Shown piece by piece: positions 25,785 through 34,455 of a stretch of DNA of 64,000 nucleotides. Each line of letters begins with the position of its first letter. Position 1 is the first letter of the stretch. The DNA lies in assembly GCA_947494565.1 (NCBI GenBank), contig CANLVG010000001.1:620001-684000 (forward strand), in the 5' to 3' direction. Both the position numbers and the translations under genes were made by a program. The notes under the pieces were generated by a model. The model did no database searches and had not been told where the DNA came from. It saw only the letters and a program-made list of their open reading frames with translations. This DNA comes from an uncultured Flavobacteriaceae bacterium. GTDB taxonomy: Bacteria > Bacteroidota > Bacteroidia > Flavobacteriales > Flavobacteriaceae.

Positions 25785-27161
25785 ATGATGTACGCAGTTT
25801 TGGATATTGAGACTACCGGAGGAAAGTATAATGAAGAAGGTATTACGGAAATAGCGATACACCGCTTTGATGGTCATCAAGTGACGGATAAATTCATCTC
25901 ACTGGTCAACCCAGAAAAGGAAATTCAACCTTTTGTAGTCAAACTTACAGGGATCAATACTAAAATGCTCCGCACGGCACCTAAGTTTCATGAGGTGGCC
26001 AAACGCATTGTCGAAATTACCGAAGGGGCCGTTCTCATTGCCCATAATGCCCAGTTCGACTATCGCATTCTACGCACCGAATTTCGAAGACTTGGTTACA
26101 ATTATGAGCGAAAAACGCTCTGTACCGTTGAATTGGCACAAAAACTATTGCCCGATGCCGAATCATATAGCTTGGGTAAATTGGTGCGATCTTTGGGTAT
26201 TACGGTCAGCGATCGGCATAGAGCCAACGGAGATGCCTTGGCGACTTTAAAACTCTTTAAACTACTACTTGATAAGGATTCTGAAAAAGCCATTCTCAAA
26301 ACGGTAGTCAAAGCGGAAACCTTGGGGGAATTATCCCCACGGCAGCTCGACATTGTAGCCAATGTACCTTCGGAGACCGGCATTTATTATATGCACAACA
26401 AGGATGGAGACATCATCTTTTTAGGAAAAAGCAGTAATATCAAGAAGAGGGTCAATCAACATTTTACAAAAAGTGGGCATCGCGCAAGGCGTCTTCAAAA
26501 AGAAACGAAAAAAGTCACTTTTGAAAAAACCGGTAGCGAATTGGCAGCCCAATTAAAGGAATATGAAGAGCTAAAACGCAACAGCCCCAAATACAATCAA
26601 CGGCGAAAATCTCGCTTATATTCCCATGTAATGCATAAGGTCTCCCATAAAAATGGGTATCTGGCCTTGCATATCGGCAGCGCCGAAATGATTCAAACCG
26701 AATTCATTACTTCCTTCATCAGCATCCATGGCGCTCGTAATTTTTTACACGAAGCGAGTTTGGCCCATGGGCTATGTGACAAAATCAATGGAATCTCTCA
26801 GGCAAAAAACGAATGTGGCCGTTATGAGGAGGAACTGTGCCTGGGGGCATGTATTGATGAAGAACCTGTTGAAACCTACAACGAGCGGGTATTAGAGGTC
26901 ACGGAAAAGTATTCTTTAAGCGACAAAAATCAAGTCATCGTCGATAAAGGTCGGGAAACCGGGGAATATTGTGCGATTCTTATTCAAAATGGTCGCTTCA
27001 AAGGTATGGGGTACTATGGTCTTAATCACCAAATAAATAATATTCATATCTTAGAAAACTTAATCACCCCCATGAAGTGTGATGCCAATACCAAACATAT
27101 TATCGAATCTTACCTACGGAAGCGAAAGGTTTTAAAAATTCTAGAACTTCAATCCGAGTAA
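25785..27161 (+). CDS. DnaQ-type 3'-5' exonuclease fused to a GIY-YIG nuclease domain
   Basis: 458 residues. Residues 1-170 are a DEDDh exonuclease: YAVLDIETTGG (ExoI Asp-Glu), LIAHNAQFDYRIL (ExoII) and HRANGDALATLKL with the catalytic His and Asp (ExoIII). Residues about 195-275 are a UvrC-like GIY-YIG domain: ETGIYYMHNKDGDIIFLGKS, then KRVNQHFTKSG, with the Glu in LAAQLKEYEEL. The remaining about 180 residues include a Cys pair (ELCLGACIDEE), reminiscent of UvrC/Cho-like tails. The arrangement suggests DNA repair or processing; it is not the replicative epsilon subunit alone. Confidence 0.9.
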   Translation: MMYAVLDIETTGGKYNEEGITEIAIHRFDGHQVTDKFISLVNPEKEIQPFVVKLTGINTKMLRTAPKFHEVAKRIVEITEGAVLIAHNAQFDYRILRTEFRRLGYNYERKTLCTVELAQKLLPDAESYSLGKLVRSLGITVSDRHRANGDALATLKLFKLLLDKDSEKAILKTVVKAETLGELSPRQLDIVANVPSETGIYYMHNKDGDIIFLGKSSNIKKRVNQHFTKSGHRARRLQKETKKVTFEKTGSELAAQLKEYEELKRNSPKYNQRRKSRLYSHVMHKVSHKNGYLALHIGSAEMIQTEFITSFISIHGARNFLHEASLAHGLCDKINGISQAKNECGRYEEELCLGACIDEEPVETYNERVLEVTEKYSLSDKNQVIVDKGRETGEYCAILIQNGRFKGMGYYGLNHQINNIHILENLITPMKCDANTKHIIESYLRKRKVLKILELQSE

Positions 27162-28004
27162 TTGAAAAAAGCAACTAAAGGCTGGAAAGCTAAAATTCAT
27201 GAAGTCATTTACGAAGCTGACACGCCTCTGGGCAAGTGGTTTGACATTGTTTTGATTTTCTTGATACTGTGCAGCGTTATCCTTATCATGCTCGAGAGCG
27301 TTAAGGAAATCGATGCCGAGTATCATAAGTTGCTATTGACCTTGGAATGGATCGTGACCATCTTTTTTACCATTGAGTACATTCTGCGAATTATTTCCAT
27401 CAAGAAACCGTTTCACTACATTTTCAGTTTTTATGGTATTATCGATTTTGTATCGACAATACCCTTATATCTATCATATCTGTTCGCTGGTTCGCAAGTG
27501 CTATTGGCTTTTCGAGTATTTCGAATGCTCCGTATTTTCCGGATACTAAAATTGGTCAAATTCATTGGGGAGGCCTCTCAACTAAAGGAAGCGCTCAAAG
27601 CGAGCCGAGCAAAAATCGCGGTGTTCATTTATGTAGTTCTTATTCTGTCTGTCATTATGGGAACGGTCATGTATTTGATAGAAAGCAATGAAGCAGGTTT
27701 TACTAGTATACCACGAAGTATTTACTGGACTATTGTCACCCTAACAACCGTGGGATACGGTGATATCGCCCCACAAACCGATATTGGTCAATTTATCGCC
27801 ACGATAATCATGATTTTGGGATATGGTATTATCGCCGTTCCTACCGGTATAGTGACCGTGGAGTTTTCAAAGCACAGCAAAGGGGCCAAGGTCAGTGGTC
27901 CGTCGGATATTGTACATATCAATACGCTAAGCTGTTCTTCTTGTTCTAGAGAAGGGCATCGCGACGATGCCTCACATTGTTATAACTGTGGAAGCGAACT
28001 ATAG
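27162..28004 (+). CDS. Voltage-gated-type potassium channel with C-terminal zinc ribbon
   Basis: 280 residues; starts with TTG directly after the exonuclease TAA. Six transmembrane segments are evident, with an S4-like helix (RVFRMLRIFRILKLVK). The pore carries selectivity filter TTVGYGD near residues 193-198, the K+ signature. After the last helix, CSSC (about 257) and CYNC (about 273) form a probable four-Cys zinc ribbon. It would sit in the inner membrane and conduct K+ in response to voltage or another cue. No cyclic-nucleotide or RCK domain is present. The miaA start overlaps its stop by one base. Confidence 0.9.
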   Translation: MKKATKGWKAKIHEVIYEADTPLGKWFDIVLIFLILCSVILIMLESVKEIDAEYHKLLLTLEWIVTIFFTIEYILRIISIKKPFHYIFSFYGIIDFVSTIPLYLSYLFAGSQVLLAFRVFRMLRIFRILKLVKFIGEASQLKEALKASRAKIAVFIYVVLILSVIMGTVMYLIESNEAGFTSIPRSIYWTIVTLTTVGYGDIAPQTDIGQFIATIIMILGYGIIAVPTGIVTVEFSKHSKGAKVSGPSDIVHINTLSCSSCSREGHRDDASHCYNCGSEL

Positions 28005-28921
28005 TGAGTAAAAAGTTAATTTCCGTCATAGGCCCTACGGCCATAGGCAAGACCTCACTTGCTATTGCCCTCGCAAATCATTTCGACACCGAAATCATAT
28101 CTGCGGATTCTAGGCAGTTCTTTAAGGAAATGCGTATCGGAACAGCAGTACCCTCAACCGAAGAACTGAAGCAGGCAAGGCATCATTTCATTCAGCACAA
28201 AAGTATTTTCGAGCCGTTCACGGTTGGTGATTTTGAAAGAGCGGCCATTGAAAAAATTGAAGGGATCTTTAAGGAAAAAGACTATGTCATTATGGTGGGC
28301 GGCAGTGGTCTCTATGTAGATGCTGTCATCAACGGGCTCGACGAGTTCCCAAAAGTCGATCCTGAAGTACGTATACATCTCAATACATCGTTTGAAGAGA
28401 AAGGTATCGAATACCTGCAGCAAGAACTGCAGCAACACGACCCTAATTACTATAAAGAAGTGGATATAAGCAATCCCCATCGTCTTATACGAGCTTTGGA
28501 AATCTGTATCGGTACTGGTCGGCCCTATTCTAGTTTTCTCAAAAAGAAAAAAGCGCAAAGAACGTTTCAAACCACCACTATCGGTATGATGGCTCCACGT
28601 GAAACGATCTATGAACGCATCAATCAAAGAGTGGCACTGATGATGGAAGAAGGCTTATTGGAAGAGGCTAGATCACTTTACGACCATAAGGCTCTCAATG
28701 CGTTACAAACGGTAGGGTATAAAGAACTTTTCCACTTTTTCGATGGGCATGGCACCTTGGAATTCGCTGTGGAAGAAATCAAGAAAAACACCAGGCGTTT
28801 TGCCAAGCGCCAATTGACTTGGTACCGCAAAAAGGAAGATGTACTGTGGGTGGATTATGATTTAGAACCCGCTAAGATTATCGATCGAATGGAAAAACAA
28901 ATTATCGAAAACAATAAATGA
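28004..28921 (+). CDS. miaA: tRNA dimethylallyltransferase
   Basis: 305 residues, GTG start sharing its G with the TAG of the channel gene. It adds a dimethylallyl group to A37 of tRNAs that read UNN codons. ISVIGPTAIGKTSLA is the P-loop, followed by SADSRQFFKEMRIGT, the Asp-Ser-Arg-Gln substrate motif. GGSGLYVDAVINGLDEFP is conserved, and FAKRQLTWYRK is the C-terminal signature. Cytoplasmic. Its stop overlaps the gluconokinase start (ATGA). Confidence 0.97.
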   Translation: MSKKLISVIGPTAIGKTSLAIALANHFDTEIISADSRQFFKEMRIGTAVPSTEELKQARHHFIQHKSIFEPFTVGDFERAAIEKIEGIFKEKDYVIMVGGSGLYVDAVINGLDEFPKVDPEVRIHLNTSFEEKGIEYLQQELQQHDPNYYKEVDISNPHRLIRALEICIGTGRPYSSFLKKKKAQRTFQTTTIGMMAPRETIYERINQRVALMMEEGLLEEARSLYDHKALNALQTVGYKELFHFFDGHGTLEFAVEEIKKNTRRFAKRQLTWYRKKEDVLWVDYDLEPAKIIDRMEKQIIENNK

Positions 28922-29421
28922 AAAAACCTCCTCTTTTTGTGGTCATGGGCGTCTCCGGTTGTGGTAAATCCACAATAGGAAAACTACTCGCCTCAACATA
29001 CGGACTTCCTTTTTTTGATGGTGATGACTATCATCCACACGAAAATGTGGACAAGATGTCAAAGGGAATCCCTTTAGAGGATTCAGATCGAAAAGGCTGG
29101 TTGCAACGACTGAATATACTCGCTAAGGAGTACCGGGAGAAAGGAGCGGTAATCGCCTGCTCTGCCTTGAAAAAAGCGTATCGCGACCAAATCGCCGATG
29201 CACTGACACCTCAAATGGAATTCATTTATTTGAAAGGAACCAAAGATGAAATACTCCGTAGGTTAGAGGAACGAAAAGGCCATTTCATGCCGGCCGGTTT
29301 ACTGGACTCCCAGTTTCAAACGCTTGAAGTTCCTTTAGATGCCATAACCGTATCCATAGAAAAAAGTCCAGATGAAATTGTATTGGAAATTATTAAAAAA
29401 ATACCATTAAAAAAGCCCTGA
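28918..29421 (+). CDS. gntK: Gluconokinase
   Basis: 167 residues, the usual size of GntK/IdnK kinases. VVMGVSGCGKSTIGKLL is the P-loop. FFDGDDYHPHENVDKMSKGI is a strong gluconate kinase signature, followed by PLEDSDRKGWL and ACSALKKAYRDQI. It phosphorylates D-gluconate to 6-phosphogluconate. ATGA overlap with miaA makes it the last gene of the forward run. No gluconate transporter or dehydratase is adjacent. Its TGA stop codon (29419-29421) is the last base triplet of the left arm of the terminator. Confidence 0.95.
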   Translation: MKKPPLFVVMGVSGCGKSTIGKLLASTYGLPFFDGDDYHPHENVDKMSKGIPLEDSDRKGWLQRLNILAKEYREKGAVIACSALKKAYRDQIADALTPQMEFIYLKGTKDEILRRLEERKGHFMPAGLLDSQFQTLEVPLDAITVSIEKSPDEIVLEIIKKIPLKKP

Positions 29422-29439
29422 TGGAAGTCAGGGCTTTTT
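29410..29439 (+). terminator. Terminator overlapping the gluconokinase stop codon
   Basis: Perfect 12-bp stem AAAAAGCCCTGA (29410-29421) / TCAGGGCTTTTT (29428-29439) with a 6-base loop. The TGA stop of gntK is the end of the left arm. The A- and T-rich ends let it work in both directions, so it may also end the convergent rprY-like transcript. Confidence 0.9.
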
Positions 29440-29460
29440 AGTGTTATCAAAAAAATGCTA

Positions 29461-30168
29461 TTATTCGGTTTTTACGACCAATCTGAATCCTTCTCCATGG
29501 ATGTTCAGAATTTCGACCGTATCATCAACTTTCAAATACTTTCTGAGTTTGGCAATATATACGTCCATACTACGAGAGGTAAAATAGTTATCATCTCTCC
29601 ATATTTTGGTCAGCGCCAATTCTCGAGGCATTAAATCGTTTTCATGAAGTGCCAATAGTCGCAAGAGTTCGTTCTCTTTTGGAGACAGTTTAATCGCTTC
29701 GGTATCTTTATATTTCAAAAACCGGAGTTTTGAATTTAAGTGGAATCCTCCAATTTGGAACTCAAATTTTCTGCTGTCCGCAAGCGTATTAGATGCCTTG
29801 CGTTGCAAGATGGCCTTCAATTTCATCAACAATACTTCAGAATCGAACGGTTTGTTCAGATAGTCATCGGCACCTGCTTTGTAGCCTTTCAGCACATCTT
29901 CTTTCATGGTTTTAGCGGTGAGAAAAACGATAGGAACGTTCTCATTTTTTTCACGTATTTCTTTTGCCAGGGTAAAACCGTCTTTGTACGGCATCATTAC
30001 ATCCAAAATACAGATATCAAAATTATCCTTCTTGAATTTTTCAAAACCCTCCATTCCATTCTTCGCAAGAGTTACTTCGAAATCGTTCATTGACAAATAA
30101 TCCTTTAGTACAATACCAAAGTTCGGGTCATCCTCTACCAAAAGTATTTTCTTGTTTATCGTCTCCAT
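29461..30168 (-). CDS. rprY: OmpR-family response regulator (RprY-like)
   Basis: 235 residues. The receiver is intact: KILLVEDDPNFG, phospho-acceptor Asp56 in CILDVMMP and Lys in YLNKPF. The C-terminal winged helix follows (IKLSPKENELLRLLALHEND, then SRSMDVYIAKLRKYLK and NIHGEGFRLVV). The pairing with a kinase of this type and the length match RprY of Bacteroidota, a regulator of stress and transport genes. It starts 5 bases after the kinase stop codon, so the two are cotranscribed. Gene name by similarity only. Confidence 0.9.
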   Translation of the reverse strand: METINKKILLVEDDPNFGIVLKDYLSMNDFEVTLAKNGMEGFEKFKKDNFDICILDVMMPYKDGFTLAKEIREKNENVPIVFLTAKTMKEDVLKGYKAGADDYLNKPFDSEVLLMKLKAILQRKASNTLADSRKFEFQIGGFHLNSKLRFLKYKDTEAIKLSPKENELLRLLALHENDLMPRELALTKIWRDDNYFTSRSMDVYIAKLRKYLKVDDTVEILNIHGEGFRLVVKTE

Positions 30169-30173
30169 AAATT

Positions 30174-31757
30174 TTAAATTAAAGGCAGTTTGATATAAAA
30201 AGTGCTTCCTTTTCCTTTTTCACTTTCTGCATAAACCTCACCTTGGTGATCATCTACTATTTTTTTAACATATGCCAGTCCTAAGCCGTGACCTTTTACA
30301 TTATGTATATCTCCCGTGTGTTCTCGGTAAAATTTCTCAAAGACCTTTTTAAGAACCGCCTTGCTCATTCCAGCTCCTTGATCTTGTATTTTAATTATTA
30401 TATTATTCTTGGCCAACTCAGTAAACACATCTATTTTAGGCGCCTCAGGCGAATACTTAACGGCATTGTCCAAAATGTTTACCACGACATTCGTAAAATG
30501 CATTTCATTCGCCAGAACTTCAGACCTTCCAGCGTTGAGATGTTTTTCAACATATCCCCCACGGTCAGCAACAATCAATTCAACATGGGCAATCGCATCT
30601 TGAATTATGTCGTGTGCATCTACTCTATCCTTACTAATATCCAATTGGTTCTTCTCCAATTTTGATATTCGCAACACGTTCTCCACTTGGGCATGCATTC
30701 GTTTATTCTCGTCACGGATCATTTGCAAATACCGTTGAACCTTTTCGGTGTCACCGATTATTTTAGGATTTCGAATGGCCTCTACCGCTAGATTAATGGT
30801 CGCAATAGGCGTTTTGAACTCATGCGTCATGTTATTTATAAAATCCGATTTGATTTCGGAAATCTGCTTTTGTCGTATCAGCTGGTATATCGCTCCGGTA
30901 TATGAAGCTACGATAACCAACGTAAAGAGAATGGATAAAAGCCCCATTCCTAAAATAGATTGTATTAAGAACCGCTTTTTCTTTGGAAATGAAAGGAGAA
31001 GCGAAAAATCGGAATTTCCCTCACTATCTTTGAAAATAGGAGCTTCAAAGAGCCCCCTCTTCGCATATTTGAACTTTTTCGACTTTACTTTAGTTGGCAA
31101 ATCATTGCTATACACACCGTATTCATACTCGATATCAATACCCCTATTCTCTAGCTCTTGGTTCAATCGTAGTTCTATCTCTTGCTTGGATACCCGTTGA
31201 TGAATGGGGTGCTTTTGAGCCGCTTCACGAAATACATCTTCGAACTGTGCCTTTTCAATGGCCGATAGCCCACCGATTTTCTCCAATTTCTGAATGGGCG
31301 ATAACCGATATGAATTTCCATTGAGACCAAAGTCCTCTTTAAGAATCGTAGTGGTCCGCTTGCTAGTGAAATTTTTCACTATGGTACTATCGGTAGTCGT
31401 GTTACTATTGTCAAAGAACGTAGATGCGATGTTATACTTTTCCTCAAGGATTCCATGTTCATACAACCGAATCTCATCGGAATTCACATCTCGATTGACA
31501 AAAAAGAAATTGGTGAAGTTTGAACCTTTGAATTCGCCTATGCTATCGATTCTACTTAAATACCGATCAGAGTAGTCCTTACGCTCCCTTGCTTCTATTT
31601 TATCAGTGACCTTATTCAACACCTGGGTGACCGTATTGGAAAACTGTTCTTCTTTATCTTCAACCGATTGTTTAAACCAATACCCCTGAACAAAGATGAT
31701 TCCAATAAGTGAGAGGCTCATGAAAATTACTAACAGAACAAACAACCTCTTATTCAT
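30174..31757 (-). CDS. rprX: Sensor histidine kinase (RprX-like)
   Basis: 527 residues. One transmembrane segment lies near residues 5-27 and a second near 270-295, bracketing a periplasmic sensor region of about 240 residues. The HisKA domain has the H box FINNMTHEFKTPIATINLAV with phospho-acceptor His312. The ATPase domain has VVVNILDNAVKYS (N box), DQGAGMS (G1), FEKFYR (F box) and GHGLGLAYVKKIV (G2). Together with the downstream regulator it matches the RprX/RprY system. Three TTAA-type half-sites lie in its upstream region. Gene name by similarity only. Confidence 0.9.
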   Translation of the reverse strand: MNKRLFVLLVIFMSLSLIGIIFVQGYWFKQSVEDKEEQFSNTVTQVLNKVTDKIEARERKDYSDRYLSRIDSIGEFKGSNFTNFFFVNRDVNSDEIRLYEHGILEEKYNIASTFFDNSNTTTDSTIVKNFTSKRTTTILKEDFGLNGNSYRLSPIQKLEKIGGLSAIEKAQFEDVFREAAQKHPIHQRVSKQEIELRLNQELENRGIDIEYEYGVYSNDLPTKVKSKKFKYAKRGLFEAPIFKDSEGNSDFSLLLSFPKKKRFLIQSILGMGLLSILFTLVIVASYTGAIYQLIRQKQISEIKSDFINNMTHEFKTPIATINLAVEAIRNPKIIGDTEKVQRYLQMIRDENKRMHAQVENVLRISKLEKNQLDISKDRVDAHDIIQDAIAHVELIVADRGGYVEKHLNAGRSEVLANEMHFTNVVVNILDNAVKYSPEAPKIDVFTELAKNNIIIKIQDQGAGMSKAVLKKVFEKFYREHTGDIHNVKGHGLGLAYVKKIVDDHQGEVYAESEKGKGSTFYIKLPLI

Positions 31758-31799
31758 CTAAAGCTAAATTAAAGATTAAAGCACTTGCACATTCTACGT

Positions 31800-31827
31800 T
31801 TAACCAAACCTTAACAAAAATGTTAAA
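31800..31827. promoter_or_regulatory. Three TTAAC/TTAAA half-sites upstream of the RprX/RprY-like operon
   Basis: TTAAC at 31800-31804 and 31811-31815 and TTAAA at 31823-31827 are spaced 11 and 12 bases apart, about one helical turn each. The central pair also forms a palindrome TTAACA-AAAA-TGTTAA (31811-31826). Helical-phase direct repeats are the usual OmpR-family binding pattern, and the site lies 43-70 bases before the kinase start. An autoregulatory site for the RprY-like protein is a reasonable inference. Confidence 0.45.
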
Positions 31828-31841
31828 ATTTCTGCGGATGC

Positions 31842-32423
31842 CTAGCTATTGTCAAGGAGAGCACTATGTATCTCCTTTACACTACGGCGTGTATCGTCTA
31901 GGTGAATGTTCTCGAGCACATAATCGGAAAGTGGTATTTTCCGATCATCTTGGAGCTGGTTTTGAAGCCGGTCTAAAATCTCCTTTTTCGAAGAGCCGTC
32001 GCGTTTGATAACTCGCTCAAGCCTGAGTTCTATGGGCGCCGTAACCAAAACAATGAAATCATAGAAGTCTTGTTTGTCATTTTCGAAGATCAAGGCCGTT
32101 TCTTGGACAACATAGGGGGCTTTTTGTTTTCCCTCCCACATCAAAAAATCTTTGGCAACAGCTGGGTGAACGATTTGATTCATTTTTTTCAAAAGAGCGG
32201 AATCCGTAAAAATCCGCTTCGAAATGTACTTTTTGTTTAACTTTTTGTCTTTGTAGGCCTTTTTTCCCAACAAGGAAATTATGGCCTCTTTCACCTCTTT
32301 TGACGTGGTCATCAACCGTTTCGCTCTTTTGTCGGAATTATAGACGGGCACTCCTAATTCCACAAAAAAACCGGCCACTGTAGTTTTACCGCTTCCTATT
32401 CCCCCTGTTAAACCTACCCGCAT
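31842..32423 (-). CDS. coaE: Dephospho-CoA kinase
   Basis: 193 residues. It phosphorylates the ribose 3' hydroxyl of dephospho-CoA, the last step of CoA synthesis. MRVGLTGGIGSGKTTVAG carries the P-loop, VPVYNSDKRAKRLM matches the VxDxD substrate motif region, and IVHPAVAKDF and VQETALIFEN follow. The start codon overlaps the YbbR stop by one base. coaBC, the other CoA-synthesis gene, lies 5.6 kb away on the same strand. Confidence 0.95.
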   Translation of the reverse strand: MRVGLTGGIGSGKTTVAGFFVELGVPVYNSDKRAKRLMTTSKEVKEAIISLLGKKAYKDKKLNKKYISKRIFTDSALLKKMNQIVHPAVAKDFLMWEGKQKAPYVVQETALIFENDKQDFYDFIVLVTAPIELRLERVIKRDGSSKKEILDRLQNQLQDDRKIPLSDYVLENIHLDDTRRSVKEIHSALLDNS

Positions 32424-33385
32424 TATTTATTCTTTAATATATACGCCACCTTATCTTGAACCAAGGTCGCATCAAAAACGTTCTTGGGTTTCTTTTGTAA
32501 GGTCAGTGAGAGCGTTTTCTGCCTTTGATTCGCTCCCGTCACCTGCTTATAATCTGCGACCACCCTAAAATCGCTACTTTGTATGGTTTTTAAATTGCTT
32601 ACACTGGCCTTGCACAGTATTTCTATTTCTTCTGGAAAGGTCTGAATGGTCATCGCAGCAGGCAAATTCAGCACTTGAACGGGTACAGCGATGATTTTTT
32701 CCGAAAACTTGGCCACCACCCCACTCACCACAACGTTCTTATGGGAGAAAGTAGAATTTATCAAGGAATCGGGTATCGTGATTATCGTAGTTTGAGAGAA
32801 GTCGGACGAAAGATCGTTCAATTCCATTCTAGGCGTAGTCAGTGAGACGATCGTATCTACTTCATTTGAGGGGCCCGTAATGGTTATCATTGGGGGATCT
32901 ACCCGTATCTGCCCTTCAAGGAAGTAGTTCTGATTGAGGTCGAGCTCAATATCGGGTTCCACGGGTACTTCTTTTGTCAGTAATGCATCAAACTCGAAGA
33001 ACAAAGTATCATCCACAATTTGAATCAACCGCATCGAATTTGACAATTGTTTCTCAATCTGCTGTTGAAACTGATCCGGAGTTACGAAATAACGCCCTTC
33101 GGACTCCGAAACAGTAGACAGATCGATATCAACATCTTTATTACCGAAATTAAAACGTAAAAATTGGAAACCGACGGCCTCTAGCTTCAGATCTAATTTT
33201 TCTTTGGACGCACTCAGCAATAATTTGTCTTCTGGGATACGGGTAAAATTAAGGTCAAAGGTGGTACCACTCGTATACGTTTCCGACAGGTTGCTTACAA
33301 ACCATGCCAAAAACGAACAAAGTAAAAAAACGAAAAAGAGTTTTACTTTCCTTTTCTTTAGTCCCTTTTTGATTTTCGCGAACAA
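32423..33385 (-). CDS. YbbR-domain protein (CdaR-like)
   Basis: 320 residues. A basic N-terminus (KIKKGLKKRKVKLFFVF) and one transmembrane helix near residues 13-32 anchor it in the inner membrane. The rest is beta-rich, with three YbbR-like repeats recognisable by segments such as INGTFxVxPDQF-like turns (YFVTPDQFQQQIEKQL) and VDPPMITITGPSNEVDTIV. YbbR/CdaR proteins often control the diadenylate cyclase CdaA, but no cdaA lies in this window. Its position before coaE, with a one-base overlap, indicates cotranscription. Confidence 0.85.
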   Translation of the reverse strand: MFAKIKKGLKKRKVKLFFVFLLCSFLAWFVSNLSETYTSGTTFDLNFTRIPEDKLLLSASKEKLDLKLEAVGFQFLRFNFGNKDVDIDLSTVSESEGRYFVTPDQFQQQIEKQLSNSMRLIQIVDDTLFFEFDALLTKEVPVEPDIELDLNQNYFLEGQIRVDPPMITITGPSNEVDTIVSLTTPRMELNDLSSDFSQTTIITIPDSLINSTFSHKNVVVSGVVAKFSEKIIAVPVQVLNLPAAMTIQTFPEEIEILCKASVSNLKTIQSSDFRVVADYKQVTGANQRQKTLSLTLQKKPKNVFDATLVQDKVAYILKNK

Positions 33386-33410
33386 ATCGTGCTACTTAAT
33401 TGATTCCATG

Positions 33411-34412
33411 CTATTGAAAAAACACCTCTGGAAAAAGCTCCTGAGGCTCCTTAGGCGAAAGGGCCAGAAGTAGGGAAGACTTTAAAAATCCGAACCCATA
33501 ACCGGCAAACTGAATCACCACTGCAAGTAAAGATAACAAAGCAATGGCAATGCTCTTGTTCTTTACTAATGAATCGAGGAAAATCAATAGAAAATAAGAG
33601 ACAAATAGAAGCACTGGTAGTATAAGGCCCAAATACCACAACACCAAGGCTATGATAAAGCCTGAACAGAATAAGGTAGGAAACCAGTAGGTAGCCTTAG
33701 CGGTTTTAGGATGCCATTTGTTCAAAATAGGGCGTACCGTACCGAATTTACGAACTTGGGTGAAAAATTTCGACCAATCGATTCTCCGCTTGTGGTATAC
33801 AAATGCATCGGGAACTAATGCGGTCGTAAAACCTTTTTTCCAAAGGCGGATGCTCAAATCAGGGTCTTCGCCAGGGTGTATTTTTCCAAACCCCCCGGTG
33901 GCTTCAAAAGCCTTATGGGAAATACCCATGTTAAAACTTCTTGGCTGAAATTTGCCCAATGCTTTTTTATTGCCCCGAATACCACCAGTGGTCAAAAAAG
34001 AGGTCATGGCATAATTGATGGCTTTTTGCACCAAGCTAAAAGATTTGTGGGCGGCATCAGGACCTCCATAACAATCTACATAGCTCCTTTGTAACTCTCG
34101 ATCCACGATTTCCAAATATTTGGGTGGAAGTACACAATCAGAATCAAGAATAATAAAATAATCCCCATTGGCGTGGCGCATGCCATAATTTCTTGAATCT
34201 CCTGGTCCAGAATTCGGTTTTTGAAGGTAGGTAATGGATAATTTTGCCTGGAAATCAGCGACCACTTCATCTGACGGAAGAGTTGAACCATCTTCGATTA
34301 CAACCACTTCGAATGGTTTCGAAAATGTCTGAACCGCTAAACTTCGCAACAGCTCCTCGATTTCATTCGGTCTGTTGTATACGGGAATGATAAAAGAAAA
34401 GTACCGATCCAT
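33411..34412 (-). CDS. Family 2 glycosyltransferase, membrane associated
   Basis: 333 residues. The GT-A domain begins YFSFIIPVYNRPNEIEELL, with VVVIEDGST and ILDSDCVLPPKYLEI, the DxD-type nucleotide-sugar and metal site. GGFGKIHPGEDPDLSIRLWK corresponds to the acceptor-site ED region. Residues about 240-315 contain two to three transmembrane helices, so it probably works on a membrane-bound acceptor (glycolipid or polysaccharide). It lies between fabI and the YbbR gene on the same strand, with short gaps. Confidence 0.9.
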   Translation of the reverse strand: MDRYFSFIIPVYNRPNEIEELLRSLAVQTFSKPFEVVVIEDGSTLPSDEVVADFQAKLSITYLQKPNSGPGDSRNYGMRHANGDYFIILDSDCVLPPKYLEIVDRELQRSYVDCYGGPDAAHKSFSLVQKAINYAMTSFLTTGGIRGNKKALGKFQPRSFNMGISHKAFEATGGFGKIHPGEDPDLSIRLWKKGFTTALVPDAFVYHKRRIDWSKFFTQVRKFGTVRPILNKWHPKTAKATYWFPTLFCSGFIIALVLWYLGLILPVLLFVSYFLLIFLDSLVKNKSIAIALLSLLAVVIQFAGYGFGFLKSSLLLALSPKEPQELFPEVFFQ

Positions 34413-34455
34413 TGGGCCAAAAATACACCTAAAAACTAGAACGGACGGTATTCAT

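Noticed and set aside
28154-28627. 157-codon reverse frame opposite miaA
   Set aside because: Shadow of a well-conserved gene.
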